Positions 1 through 12,610 of a stretch of 64,000 bases of DNA are shown in pieces. The DNA is from Halichondria panicea (Eukaryota > Porifera > Demospongiae > Suberitida > Halichondriidae). Made by a program: the position numbers and the translations under genes. The notes beneath the pieces are model-generated. The model saw nothing but the letters and a program-made list of their open reading frames with translations. It made no database searches and was not told the DNA's origin. How positions within the stretch are numbered: position 1 is the first letter of the stretch; the number at the start of each line of letters is the position of its first letter. The DNA is taken from NCBI RefSeq assembly GCF_963675165.1, contig NC_087378.1, positions 2,279,525 through 2,343,524 of the forward strand, written 5' to 3'.

Positions 1-248
1 GGCCGGCCGGGCACACAGTACATTACAACAGCTACAATTATAGGGAGCCAGCTTAGAGGTCATGGAGACCACAGACTAAATATAATTATGCAACAGTGCA
101 TGCATTACACTCGTGACCAAACCATGCTATTAGTACAACACTCAGCCTTAAGTATAAACCCCCGAGGAGTATTTACATTGGCTATTTATAGTCTACCTAT
201 GATGCAACTATTCTTAAAATCCCTCTTATGGAGAAACTGAGCACTCAC

Positions 249-2047
249 TTTTGATATAACAGGCTCTCCTTGCTCGTTGAAGTGCTTGCTTGTGAAGTGG
301 GGAGGAAATAAATCCCTATATGGATGAAGAGGGTACGAACAGATCAATATCTTTGTAATAATGCATAATGGCATAATGGCAATGTTTTCTTTAGGTAACG
401 GGTAATAGGTAGAATAACAAGCATAACAGTCTCTTTATCTTTGAGGTGGAAACACTAGCTACACGTATCAAAGTACATGACTACAATAACATTCAATTAT
501 ATAATCTTTGTTAGTGTATACTGACTGACTGGGCCTGGCAAGGGTTTCTTCAGGTCTTCAGGTAATGGGTATAATGGGGTAGAATAACAAGCGTAAACAG
601 AGTGGAAACACCAACCAATCAACTCACATGTACAAATACGCAAAGTACAGGACTATATTAAACTATACGATGTAAACTTATGTTATATAAATTATGTATA
701 ATAGCTTTATATTTAGCAGGAACTTATGCACACACAGTGATTCAATTTTTAAGTATGATTGCAGTTAAAATAGCCTGTGACAGTTAAATCATTGCATTCA
801 CTATGAGTAGGGTCACAGGGGCGGATCCAGGAAAAACAAAAGGGGGGGGCTAGCTAGAAAGGGGTGAAGCCCCGTATGAGGGCAGCCTCGCCGGAGGCGA
901 TTTTTTTGCAAGATTTGACCTTTGAACTTTCATATTCATGATCTGAGTTGAATTTGACCTCTGCACTTACTTTTAATACTGATCATGGTGATACTGTACT
1001 GATCAGATGTACGTACGTACGTACAGCTAGCTAGCTAGCTAGGTACGTCCAGCTAGCTACCCTAGATCCTTTATACTCCTAGTAGCTGTTGTCTAGCATC
1101 TCTCAAGTGATTTCAAGTGAGTCTACAGATGCATAATTGGTGGCAAAATTGTTGTAGAGTCAGACTACAACACATGGTAGTTTTTTCAAAAGGGGGGGGC
1201 TTCAGCCCCTCAAAATCACCCCTGGATCCGCCCCTGGGTCACCGCCAGTATTAGGTTCAGCACTAAATATGGGCAGCATAATCATCACACCTTCACCCAC
1301 ACACACTTTATTGTATGAATTTCAACGTGCATGCATAATTATGAGTCATAATGATATCATGAATTTCAACGTGCATGCATATGAGTCTCGTAATGACATC
1401 ATTAATTATTAGGAAGCAGTCACATTTTATTTGTTTGCTTACAGGACGTAAAGACCAGACAGTTATTGAAATACAATACATTGTGCAAATCATGTGACAT
1501 CTCACTTGTTCAGAGTTAGATGCACTGAGACCTCATTTACAGTAAATGTAAACATCAACGGATGAGAGCCATCGTGACCCTGTACAAAAAAAACCAGGGT
1601 CAAAGCTAGTGTCATATTCTGAATCAATTGCAACGCACAAGCACATGGGCTTACGTACATACCTGGCTACGTCCATCCACTACGTTAGTGATGACAGGCT
1701 GCACAATCATGTAGTTGTGAATGGTCTCTGTATTAAAGAGTATAGATCAATAGTTATGCATAGAATAGATCAGTAGCTAGGTGCAATACATGGGTCATCA
1801 CACATGTAGACTACTGTACATGGGTACATGTGGGTAAATTAAATAATAGCTCTAGCCAACTGAAACACATAGACTAGCTACCCTATAGATCTACCACATG
1901 CACAGGAGCTAGCTCTGTTGAGTTGATCTACGTACCTGCTGGTGCTTTTCTACTCCTGAAGGGCTCTTTGCAAGATCGCAGGAGCGTCATACAGTCGATG
2001 TATGACAGTGTAGAGAGGACTAGACAGGCTGCTATAAAGTGCTTCAT
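249..2047 (-). CDS. ADAM/ADAMTS-type metalloprotease, N-terminal part (partial)
   Basis: Four exons read leftward: 1936-2047, 1663-1727, 1506-1579 and 249-315. Each is bounded by GT donor and AG acceptor, phases match, and together they give 106 residues before the gene leaves the window. The first exon starts with ATG at 2047 and encodes a signal peptide (MKHFIAACLVLSTLSYIDC). Exons 3 and 4 join to give SVHLTLNKDLFPPHFTSKHF, which matches the reprolysin (M12B) propeptide pattern of a hydrophobic strand, then N-K-D-L-hydrophobic and H-F. Such proteins are secreted or membrane-bound zinc proteases that shed or cut extracellular proteins. The catalytic HExxH domain would lie outside the window, so ADAM versus ADAMTS cannot be decided. 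The first codon lies only 125 bp from the BRD8 start on the other strand. Confidence 0.78.
816..1236. mobile_element. Non-autonomous hAT-like MITE with 5-bp target duplication
   Basis: The element has 16-bp perfect terminal inverted repeats, caggggcggatccagg at 816-831 and its complement at 1221-1236. It is flanked by a direct repeat GGTCA at 811-815 and 1237-1241. It has no open reading frame and sits in the third intron of the protease gene. The termini resemble those of the element at 50969-51752 (both CAG-x-GGCG-x-ATCCAG) and both have 5-bp target duplications, so they probably belong to one superfamily, perhaps the hAT5 type. The superfamily name is inference. Confidence 0.82.
1010..1380. 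repeat. Short tandem repeats
   Basis: Two simple arrays are visible. One is (gtac)n running into (ctag)n at about 1010-1042, inside the MITE. The other is a pair of roughly 44-bp direct repeats starting at 1315 and 1359, sharing the core ttcaacgtgcatgcat. Both are in an intron and I see no coding role. Confidence 0.6.
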
Positions 2048-2172
2048 CTTGCCACTGCTAGCGCTAGCGATAGCATGCACTAGGTAGATTATTGCACGCT
2101 TCGGTGACTCTACTTTGCACCTAAAGGGGAGTGGTCAAAAATTAGTAGTTTGACCTCTGGACCTCTTGCAAA
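2048..2172. promoter_or_regulatory. Divergent promoter spacer, ADAM-type gene / BRD8
   Basis: Only 125 bp separate the start codons of two genes transcribed away from each other. The spacer must hold both 5' untranslated regions and both promoters unless an unseen upstream non-coding exon exists. There is no clear TATA box. A direct repeat (ctagcgctagcgatagc) lies near 2058-2074. The promoter role is inferred from position. Confidence 0.5.
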
Positions 2173-5100
2173 ATGGCAGCAAGTGAAGGTACAGCTAGTA
2201 CAGTACAGGTATTCTCTATAAAATGTCTTGATTTGATGTCTCTCTTCTCAGTGATGACTGCATCTGGTGTTCCTGAATGGACAGTCAGAGAGCAGCTGGT
2301 GCTGGCTTCAGCAGTGCAGCGGAGTGGAGATAAAAACTGGTAACGAAAGGGGTTAAGGTCATAATTGCATACTCTCAGTGCAGAATTGCAGAACCTCATG
2401 GGTGTGACTCGTAATTTAAACGGGTGGGCCAAACCTATCAAACGACTTAGCATACCAATGTACGTAGATCTCTGCCGTACCAACATAACTCCTTTTGGTA
2501 CCTATACATGCATGGCCGATAACCTCCATAATAGTTCCCCAGATAGCTACTAGTTCTTCCCACAGGGTGTCTGTCAGTCGAGCCATCAAACCTCTCATGG
2601 ATGACGTGCACTCAACAGACTACTTTTCTCAGAAGAACTGTGCCCTTCAGTATGCGGCCATGATCGATAAAGTACCCAATAAGAGGAATAAGAGGGCTAG
2701 CGAGGACGGTAGTAAGCCAAAACAATCGTTGGGTCTGTTTTTTAAGACGACTGGAATTAGCACACAACACCATCTATTAAGTTTTTGGTTGAAATTCTTT
2801 GTTTAACACTTGCAAGCTAGCTATTGTGTGCAAGTTAATGTACTATGATATAGGACCAGTATGAGTATCCAATGCTCGAGTTAACCTGGTACATAAGTAC
2901 ACTCTATAATTATTTGTAGCCTTTAGTAGCCCATAATTATATGCACTATATTATGTGTAGGTGGTTCATCGTGTTGTATTATGACTTTAACTAAATGATT
3001 GCTTTTGTTGCTAGTGGAGACGACAGAGCAGCAGATATTACGTGAGCTCAGTGAAAGAAGGATACGTGAACTCAGTGGATCCCTGGCTGAGATCAGGAGA
3101 GAGTATGGGTAAGTGGAACATTTGATGTCATTGTTAGTGGAAACACTTTTCCATTGTGCAGCACTCTTTCCAATGATATTGAACTCTTGGAGAAGGGAGA
3201 GCTAGATGACAAGGTGCCAGAGTTGTGGGATAAGTTGATGAGGTACGTACATGGGACAATCTTGCTCATAAACTCTTCTATTTGAGACTGGAAATGCACC
3301 ACACTTTATCAGTTCCTGTATTTACCTGTAGTGAATCGGCTGAGAAATTATCGCCATCTAAAAAGAAACATGAAGGCACTTTGAATAAAACGAATGTGAA
3401 AGCAGAACAAGCTTCTTCAATGACCAACCCCAAACTAATTAACACCACAAAAGGGAGTGCCCCTTTAATCCAACAAGCTGGCTCTGTTGCTCAAAGTGGT
3501 ACTAAAACAGAGGCAAATGTGGCACCATCTACTTCGCTCAAAGATAAGATCACCGCAATCAAGAAAGAGCCATTGCTTGGCACCCCCACTGCCACGGAGT
3601 CTGAAAACCCTATAGTCCGACTGATGGATGACAAAGTCCTCTCACCAATGCAGACACCTGTACCTACGTCTAGCGGTCAGCCCCTCTCTGACAATCTTCA
3701 TATCATACTACAGGAACGGAACAAAGCAGTCAACTTTCTATCTGGAAATAAGAGTACCGAGCCTAAACCCACCCTAGCAATATCGAATAGTGCTACAACT
3801 AGTACAGCTGTGTCGCCCACAACCACTAAACCGTCTCCTTTGCCTCCTCTTACATCTCCTCAATTTTCTTCCACACCCTCTACGACAGTGTGTACACAGC
3901 AAACTAACACTGTCACACCTCCTGTCACACCTCCTGCCCCTGTGAAGCAGTCTCCTGTTTCCATGACTTTGCTATCACCTGTAAAAGACAGCCAAATTTC
4001 CCACTCACCAAAACACTCTGTTCCGATCACGGCCTACTTGTCCAAGGCTCCGAATGTTAGTCAGCCGTCTCAGCCGTCTAAACCAAGTGTGCTTCAATCC
4101 CTTGTGTCTGCACCAAGTACATCAGTGCCTGTCACTGTGACTAACACTCCCACCCTAACCACGTCTTCTCCAGCTAAAACCAGTACCTCTCTGAGTACAA
4201 CAATCACACATGTGACCTCTCCCTTAGCAACAGCTTCTGTGTCTGCTCCTTTGATGCAATCATCCCCAGTTAAAGACAATACTACTGCAGCAAATTTGCA
4301 AGCCACTAAACCCTCTATAGTGACTGTACAGCCTGTTCCAACCCAGGTCTCAGCGAGTACTACTCAACAAAATCTTTCAGCAATAGCAGTTTCTAGCCCT
4401 GTGAAAGCAGCTGTGTCGATGGCTAGTCATCAAATTCCAAGCAAGTCAGCTTCCTTTTCAGCCGATACAACCGCTCAAAAGAAATCCTTCTCTGGTCTTA
4501 CAATGGTCAGTGTACTCAAGTCGGAAACATCTGCACCTAACTCAAAGTCAGAGCCGACAAAAGATATTAAGACTCTCTTAACTCTTCCACCGAGCAATAT
4601 CAAACTGTCTGTCAAGACTGGAGAAACTGTCAAGACTGGGAAAGCTGTCGGAACTGGAGAAGTCTCTCACCCTCTGAAACAAAGCATAGAGCAAAAAACT
4701 CCCATAAAGCAAGAGCCACATACAGGCCAATCAGATACTCCGATGAAGAAAAACACTACCGCCGTCAAGACAGAGTCTGAAATAGTATGTTTGTATATAC
4801 ACTTATGTCGTTACGTTCTGTACATGAAGCTCATGTGCCCAGCATTTACAACGAGAACTTTATATTGACCACTACTGTAGTAATACATGTACGTACAGTA
4901 CACATTGTATGCTGTGGTGGTTGATCGCCTTTCTACATGTAGTTTACGGTTTTTTGTTTGTTCATTTAAGGCCCTGGCTGAAGCTCCCCACACACCTGTG
5001 TCATCACCTCCCTATGCCACGTCTATCCCTGTTGTTGTCATGGACACCCGGGATGAAACAGAGGATGACACACCCACTAGAATTAAGAAAGGACGATCAT

Positions 5101-8009
5101 TTCTAACAAGTGCGTTGATTTTACAGCACAATCAAACAAGTGCCTCAAAATTCAGCTCTGTTGTTGAATTGTGATATTCATCTCCATAGGAACCCTGTTG
5201 TCCAGATCGAGGAAGAGAAAGCCTGAGGTAATTATGTTCTTACACTCGCTGCATGTATGATTATAATATGACTGCTATGTGACTTGCACAGGACGAGGGC
5301 CTGTCTGTTGAGAGCACTGATACTGAAGAGGATTGTCTATCCTCCCAGGCCACGTCTGCCGTACCAAGCCCCGCCCCTTCACAGTGGTGAGTCCTTTTTG
5401 AGGCAGTACTCTTAGACCGAATTGTACCCAGAGAATTTCACTTTAAGTGCGTGTACCGTATTTGCTTGATTGATGTGTTTTCAGTTATCTCATTCTTGGG
5501 ATGTTTGCAAAGCCTAACACTTATACCGTATTACTAGAATGTTTTGCGCATAAAAACGAAGTGTCAACCTGAAAAACTTTTTGTGAATGAGCAAAATCAC
5601 ACACTTTGCTATAGATCTAGCTTTTGCATTCTGGCAAGGATCATGGTATAGGTTTGTGCAATTTTATTTTTGCGAAGCGATCAAAACTCGCAAAACCGCT
5701 TATGTTTGATGCTCACAAATCATTCTAGTAATATGGTAGGCACTGGATTATTATCAGCTAATTATTGAGTAACTCGTGTGTGTGTGTGTGTGTGTGTTGA
5801 CTGCAGCAGTGAGATGGACGCTGATACCCTGAAGGCGCACAAGCAGTGGAAGAAGGGCATCATGATTGTGTGGAGACACGCTGCTCAACACAAGTTAGTT
5901 AGTGTGTGAGAATTCAATCTAACAGTACTACCAGGGTCCTGGGTTATTAGTTAGGAAATGGTTGTTTCATGCCCATTATGTACTTCTAGTGCTTGTACTT
6001 ATGCCACATACATGATTGTACAGTTAGGCATTCACTATATACGTTGTGCGTAAGTGTATTCTCAATTTGTCAGTTGACTTTTGTAAATGTTATTATATCA
6101 TAACAGTATGTACTAGTAAGTAAGTAAACTAAGTAAACAATACAAAAGGCATAGTTAAAACATTATCAAACATTCTGTCATGTTTGCATCAATTCGCCAT
6201 ACTCTACTCTAGGCCAGCCAGTGATGATTTTGTGTTTCTATGTTCCGTATTGTATATACCTGTAGTGACAATATACTGTTGGCTTGTATTCTGACGTCCA
6301 TGCAGGTATGCCAACTTTTTCCTCCACCCAGTGAGGGAGGAAGATGCACCCGGGTACAAGGACATCATCCTCAGGTGATCACTATCTCTAGTATTAGTAT
6401 ATAACTGGACGCTCGGTCGTATATACTGTCACTGGTGGTTGTCAGAGCATGTTCATTGAGTGGGCTGAAATACGCTATGTAGTTAAATATAGTTACGAGG
6501 GAGTATACTAACCGCGGCCTTACCTCGAAGAACTTGTCATACTGACATGGGAGTGGCTTCCAGTCACATGCATGCCTACCGCGTATGCACCACTAGCTAC
6601 ACGTGCTAAAGTACAGCTGCTGCCAGTGAGCCGCAGACAAATTGACTGCTCAAATTTTAAGCATCCCACCCTCCCATGGAGGTTAAAATATCTATTTTCC
6701 ATCCGACGATGTTGATTATCGATTTCGGGGGGCTGAATGAGGGCCCCAACACTAACGTACTTAATGCTAATTGCAGGGCCTCTCTTCAGTACTCCCCAAA
6801 ATATAATCGCAGTCACGTGACCCCCAACCTCTAACGTGACAGAGATGATCAGATAGGCACGTGGGCATGTGGCATCCACTCAGACCGGTACTGCTAACAG
6901 ATAGTAATATCCTCGCGACGCACTCCAAGATCACAATTATCTACTGTAATCTGTACGACCATAGTTACTAAAATACGCTCTGGCTGTCTGTCCATTTTTT
7001 TTACATTTTTTATTAGTAGCTGCACTAATCTGGCTTTCCCCCAAATTTATACTTTTTTGCTCGGTGTAGTCCAACCGACCTGCACAGTATCAAGAGGAGG
7101 GTGGAGTCTGGTCACATCAAGAATGACGTAGAGTTCCAACGGGAGATGCTACTCATGTTCCAGAATGCATTCATGTACAACAGCTCAGATCATGAAGTGT
7201 AAGTGTCAGCTACTATTGTGAATGGCTATTTAAAGTTATGAGCTGTGGATTCTTTGCAGATATGAGATTGCTCATTCCATGAAGAGTGATGTCATGGAAA
7301 ATCTACAGGTAGGATGTAAGAATGTAGCATGTGTTGATTGTCCTGTAAATTCCACAAGGCACAGGGTCATTGTGTGTGTACTGATTCAAGTACTTTCTGT
7401 AGTCCACTGTAAGTTGTCTATCAGTGTTTTTCTCTTGCAGACTTACCTAGCGACCCAGGCACAGCTACAGCTTGTGGAGGATCCAATGCCCACAAAAACT
7501 CTAAGAGGTACGTAGTATATACGTGTAAGATGTATGTACATTCCATATAGCTGTACAGTAATATACATGTATGTACTGCGGTACCAGTTTTGCCAACAAG
7601 TCCGAACATAATTATTTCTCGTATAAGCAGCAGGCTTCTCCAAAACAATCTTTTGTGATCAGTCAGTGTTTGAGGATACCACATAGCGGGTAATTTTCGA
7701 GGGTCTGATTTTTCTTGCAGATTAGCCATTGTTGTGAATTTCTAGCCCTCGAAAAGTACCCGTTATATAATGTATATACAAGTTCTATAGAAGCCATCAT
7801 TGCTCAGGACTACATGTTGTTTGCATAGCAACATTGTACATGGTGATTGATTTTGTGGTTTTGTGGTAATGCAGTGAGCTCATGTGCATTGCTTAACTCG
7901 TGGTTTATTACATGCAGGTCGCCGTAGTGACCGTGACCAGTCTCAGGAGGATAATTTGTTTTCACCGGCAACAAAGAAAAGAAGAACAAGGACTGATGAT
8001 CGTGACTGA
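2173..8009 (+). CDS. BRD8: BRD8, bromodomain subunit of the NuA4/TIP60 complex
   Basis: Fifteen exons: 2173-2188, 2252-2339, 2566-2708, 3015-3108, 3162-3242, 3332-4784, 4971-5109, 5190-5227, 5292-5386, 5807-5893, 6306-6374, 7070-7198, 7260-7308, 7441-7507 and 7918-8009, giving 879 residues. The N-terminal 65 residues form the SANT-like module typical of BRD8 (SGDKNWVSVSRAIKP, then YFSQKNCALQY), followed by a coiled coil. The 1.45-kb exon 6 is Ser/Thr/Pro-rich and repetitive, as is the long linker of vertebrate BRD8. The bromodomain spans about residues 725-825 (AHKQWKKGIMIVWRHAAQHK to SMKSDVMENLQ) and keeps the acetyl-lysine-binding Asn in FMYNSSDHE. The tail is basic (KKRRTRTDD), like a nuclear signal. 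The protein should read acetylated chromatin for the TIP60 acetyltransferase. Its stop lies 126 bp from the convergent synaptotagmin-like gene. Confidence 0.95.
5524..5738. mobile_element. MITE with TACCRTATTACTAGAATG ends
   Basis: The left end (taccgtattactagaatg) and the complement of the right end agree at 17 of 18 positions. The element lies in BRD8 intron 9. The half-palindromic interior and TA edges fit a Tc1/mariner-like non-autonomous element. A decayed relative with only one recognisable end (cattctactgcggta) lies at about 8868-8882 in the last intron of the synaptotagmin-like gene. Confidence 0.68.
6375..7069. other. BRD8 intron 11, no recognised content
   Basis: At 695 bp this is the longest BRD8 intron. 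A minus-strand open stretch of 119 codons lies at 6520-6879, but it has no family resemblance and no suitable splice context. It is not supported as a gene. Confidence 0.5.
7683..7766. mobile_element. Short palindromic MITE (atagcgggtaattttcgaggg ends)
   Basis: Two 21-bp arms at 7683-7703 and 7746-7766 are inverted repeats with three mismatches, and enclose about 42 bp. The outer sequence AGCGGGTAATTTT is shared with the larger MITE at 18671-18883, so they are one family. It lies in the last BRD8 intron. Confidence 0.65.
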
Positions 8010-8135
8010 TTCTTGATACATAATACATTTCTAGTTTCTAAATCAGTTGTTTTTGTGCTACATGATTATATATAATTATTATGTGATACAAACATTACAA
8101 CATTGCATTAGACAAGGTTTTCAGGTGTGCATTCC

Positions 8136-11100
8136 TCATAGATCACGCTGGGGGATAGTGACACTAGCTTGACCTGTGTGTATTGAACTTGATGCTGATG
8201 CTTCTGTCTCTAGACATGTTTTACTAGGCATGTCTGATCCCGATTCAGAGTAGTCTTCAAGAGATAGCCATTGCTTGTACGTTGTGCTTGGTAGGCTGGT
8301 TGAAGCGAGATGAATGCATGATTCTCCTAGAAATAGTTGACTCAGTTTGGTCTTGCTCCACACGGACAGCCAGACAGTCCTAGTATCGATCAACTCCTTG
8401 GGTAATGGATACTGTACAGTGTGATGCATGTGTGTAAAATCAATTCACATAACAAAATGAACATAATTAAAATTATCACTTAAAAAGCAACGATTAAGAA
8501 AATAGTGTTTTTTGCCGCCTTCGCACTCCCTAATATTTTCCACTGTCTCATTAGCAGTTAAAACAGCTAAAGCAGTCCATAAAAGTGTATAGTTTGCTCA
8601 AACAGCTCATTTTTGTGTCCACACACACACACACCAATCACTCTACCCCTGCTGCACGTGTGCACGAAACCAAAGTGTGCAAAGCCAGATAAATATTTAT
8701 TTTATGAGTGAAAACCTTAGCCAAATTAGCCAAATTAGCAGACTTTGTTTACATTCTGGCAAGGTTAGGGTAGGGTTAATGATGTCATGTTTTGCTATTT
8801 ATTTTTTGCAAAGCACTCAAAATCGCAAAACCACAGCATCATTATGTTTTATGCTTGCAAAACATTCTACTGCGGTAGTCCCTCATAGTTACATGTACCT
8901 CAAATGTTTGGTTGTACAGAGGATTACAGGTCCTTTTGTCAACTTTAGTCTTTCTTTTTGATGTCTTCAGATCGGGAAGGAGGTATAGTTTGATGTAAGG
9001 GTTGCAGTGTCCTTTCTTGTCAGTCGCAGCCAGATTTCTTCCCTCAACCATTGAAACATACAGTGTTTCGTTTGAATGCTTTATTCGTATGTAGATGTCC
9101 CCACTGATCGTGTAATCGCCCCTAGATGGTCTACTGATGGTCACATCAAAGATCTGTCCTTGCTCGGATTGGGGAGAAATCTATAGAAATAGCGTATCAT
9201 CTCATACCCCTTTAAATGGTTTAGCCATGCATGAACAAAAAGGCTTACCGTGTACTTTGAAAGTTTTCTCGTAAGATGTGGTGATCTACCAATAGACAGC
9301 TGATAGTTAGAAGACGATCTTTGCCTCAAGGTCTGTGGCAAGGACAGCTCATCAGCTGGTAGGGTAGGAGGAAGGCTGCGGGTGCTTCCTTTGAAATCAT
9401 TAGCTGCAAGAAACTTATTAGACAGTGGTGTGTAATCAAATTCTGCATCACTAAGAGGAGTTCTTGCTCCTGTGGGCAATTCTTTGCGATTGTGTGTAGG
9501 TGTGTTTTCTAAGTCAGATTCTGTATCTGAGAGATATATTGAGTATTCCTTTTCAATCGCATAAACATTGTTAACAGGTCGCACTATTTGAGCACCTCGT
9601 TCGTCAGTTTGTATTCCTGCATGTATAATTATAGCGGTCATATAAATCGGAATTTACACATGTACGAACAAAAAATTACCTGGTAATTTCTGTTCTCTCT
9701 TATGCCAGGAGTTGCCTTCAGTTCTGAAATCTTGCTGCTCTGGCAGTTTTGATTCAATACTATTGTTGTTCACCAGTGAACCCATTTCACCCTCATTTAG
9801 GCTTTTTAGCTCTGCTTTGAGAATGTCAACAGAATTATTCCCTTCGGTAAGTAACTCTGGGCTTATTTTTTTAATGTTTGCTAATGTTTGCTTTTCAGCT
9901 AGGTCTAGATTAATCGAAAACTCGTCCTCAGCTTGGTGATCATGGATTGGTGAACTCTTGTCATCAGCTGGAGATTGGGTAGCTGGGCTGGTTGGAGGGT
10001 GAATGATGCTCTCTTCAGCAGGGTGGCTGACACTAGCTTCACCTTCATCTACATTAGCTGCATTCTTCTCTGGGTGAGGATTGGGTGGACAAACTCCTTC
10101 AGTTAGGAACAAGTCATCTGGTTTTGGGTGCACATGACTCCCCTGTTCAACAGTTTGCCGAAGATCGACCGGGTTTTCTTTTTCTGCTGGATGAGGAGAG
10201 GATTTGTGGCTTGAAATGAGTATGTCTGTGTCCTGACTTGTATCTGATTCAGAGTAGTCTTCAAGAGGTTGCCATTGCTTGTACGTTTTTTGGGGCAATT
10301 TTGTTGCAGCAAGAGGAATGCAAATTTCTCCTAGAAATAGTTGACTCAGTTTGGTCTTGCTCCACACAGACAGCCAGACAGCTCTGGTGCCGAGCAACTC
10401 CTTGGGTAATGGATACTATACGGGTGAATGGTCAGATTATAGCACATTCATGTGATTGTATGCAGCTATAAAAAATTAATACCTCAAATGTTTGGTTGAA
10501 AAATGGGTTCAGGCTTCTTTTCTCGATTCTAGTCTTTCTTTTTGATGTCTTCAGATCAGGGAGGAGGTATAGTTTGACGTAAGGGTTGCAGTGTCCTTTC
10601 TTGTCAGTCGCAGCCAGATTTCTTGCCTCAACTATTGTAACATACAGTGTTTCCTTAACATGCTTTATTCGTATGTACATGTCGCCGCTGATCGTGTAAT
10701 CGCCCCTAGATGGTCTGTTGATGATCACATCAAAGATTTGTCCTTGCTCAGATTGGGGAGAAATCTATATAAATAACGTATCATCTCATACCCCTTCAAA
10801 TTCTTTAGCCATGCATGAACAAAAAGGGCTTACCGTGTACTTTGAAAGTTTTCTTGTAAGATGTGGTGATCCACCAATAGACAGCTGATAGTTAGAAGAC
10901 GATCTTTGCCTCAAGGTCTGTGGCAAGGACAGCTCAGCTGGTAGGGTAGGAGGAAGGCTGCGGGTGCTTCCTTTGAAATCATCAGCTGCAAGAAACTTAT
11001 TAGACAGTGGTGTGTAATCAAATTCTGCATCACTAAAAGGAGTTCTTGCTCCTGTGGGCAACTCTTTGCGATCGTGTGTAGGTGTGTTTTCTAAGTCAGA

Positions 11101-12610
11101 TGCTGTATCCGAGATATGTATTGAGTATTCATTTTCAATCGCATAAACATTGCTAACAGGTCGCACTATTTGAGCACCTCGTTCGTCAGTTCGAATTTGT
11201 ATTCCTGCATGTATAATTATAGCGGTCATTATTATAAATCGGAATTTACACATGTACGAACAAAAAATTACCTGGTAATTTCTGTTCTCTCTTATGCCAG
11301 GAATTGCCTTCAGTTCTAAAATCTTGCTGCTCTGGCAGTTTTGATTCTATACTATTGTTGTTCACCAGCGAATCCATTTCACCCTCATTTAGGCTTTTTA
11401 GCTCTGCTTTGAGAATGTCAACAGAATTATTCCCTTCGGTAAGTAACTCTGGGCTTATTTCTTTAATGTTTGCTAATGTTTGCTCTTCAGCTAGGTCTAG
11501 ATTAATCGAAAACTCGTCCTCAGCTTGGTGATCATGGATTGGTGAACTCTTGTCATCAGCTGGAGATTGGGTAGCTGGGCTGATTGGAGGGTGAATGATG
11601 CTCTCTTCAGCAGGGTGGCTGACACTAGCTTCATCTTCATCTACATTAGCTGCATTCTTCTCTGGGTGAGGATTGGGTGGACAAACTCCTTCAGTTAGGA
11701 ACAAGTCATCTGGTTTTGGGTGCACATGACCCCCCTGTTCAACAGCTTGCTGAAGATCGACCGGGTTTTCTTTTTCTGCTAGATGAGGGGAGGATTTGTG
11801 GCTTGAAATGAGTATGTCTGTGTCCTGACTTGTATCTGATTCAGAGTAGTCTTCAAGAGGTTGCCATTGCTTGTACGTTTTTTGGGGCAATTTTGTTGCA
11901 GCAAGAGGAATGCAAATTTCTCCTAGAAATAGTTGACTCAGTTTGGTCTTGTTCCACACAGACAGCCAGACAGCCCTGGTGCCGAGCAACTCCTTGGGTA
12001 ATGGATACTATACGGGTGAATGGTTCAGATTATTGTACATTCATGTGATTGCATGCAGCTATAAAAATTAATACCTCAAATGTTTGGTTGAAAAATGGGT
12101 TCAGGCTTCTTTTCTCGATTCTAGTCTTTCTTTTTGATGTCTTCAGATCAGGGAGGAGGTATAGTTTGACGTAAGGGTTGCAGTGTCCTTTCTTGTCAGT
12201 CGCAGCCAGATTTCTTGCCTCAACTATTGTAACATACAGTGTTTCCTTAACATGCTTTATTCGTATGTACATGTCACCGCTGATTGTGTAATCACCCCTA
12301 AAATATTTTCTTGTAAGATATGATGACCAATTGACACTCTGAGAAGAAACTCTTCTTGTTAAAGATTGTGGCAGTATCAGGTCCTCTGACATTGTAGGGG
12401 GAAGGCTTTGAGTGCTCCCTTTAGCTTCAGGGCTTTCTATAACAGATGTGTAATGAGCTGATTCCGGGTCACTCAGAGGATGGCTTTCTTCGATAGATTC
12501 CTTTTTGTGCTGAGGTGTGTCACTTAGGTCAAGGTATGTATGGGAGCGGCGCTCATTTATAATTGCTGGCACATCCTTACTGTGATTCCCATCACTCAAG
12601 ACTTCAATAT
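8136..12610 (-). repeat. Intragenic duplication of a C2-plus-linker cassette, period about 1.59 kb
   Basis: Exons 4, 5 and 6 (10483-12007) are almost copied as exons 7, 8 and 9 (8899-10415), offset by about 1590 bp, introns included. Exons 4 and 7 are both exactly 736 nt and differ by only a few residues. Exon 10 is a diverged, shortened copy that keeps the C2 second half and then stops. In the oldest-looking unit, exon 3, the linker and C2 first half are fused without the intron seen in the two later units. This pattern points to unequal crossing-over within the gene. Confidence 0.9.

Noticed and set aside
1010-1042. gtac/ctag array as possible CRISPR-like or origin repeat
   Set aside because: It is a simple tetranucleotide run inside a MITE; no spacers, no cas genes, and the DNA is eukaryotic.
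6520-6879. Minus-strand 119-codon open frame in a BRD8 intron
   Set aside because: It has no family resemblance, no flanking splice logic, and lies between two well-supported exons on the other strand.
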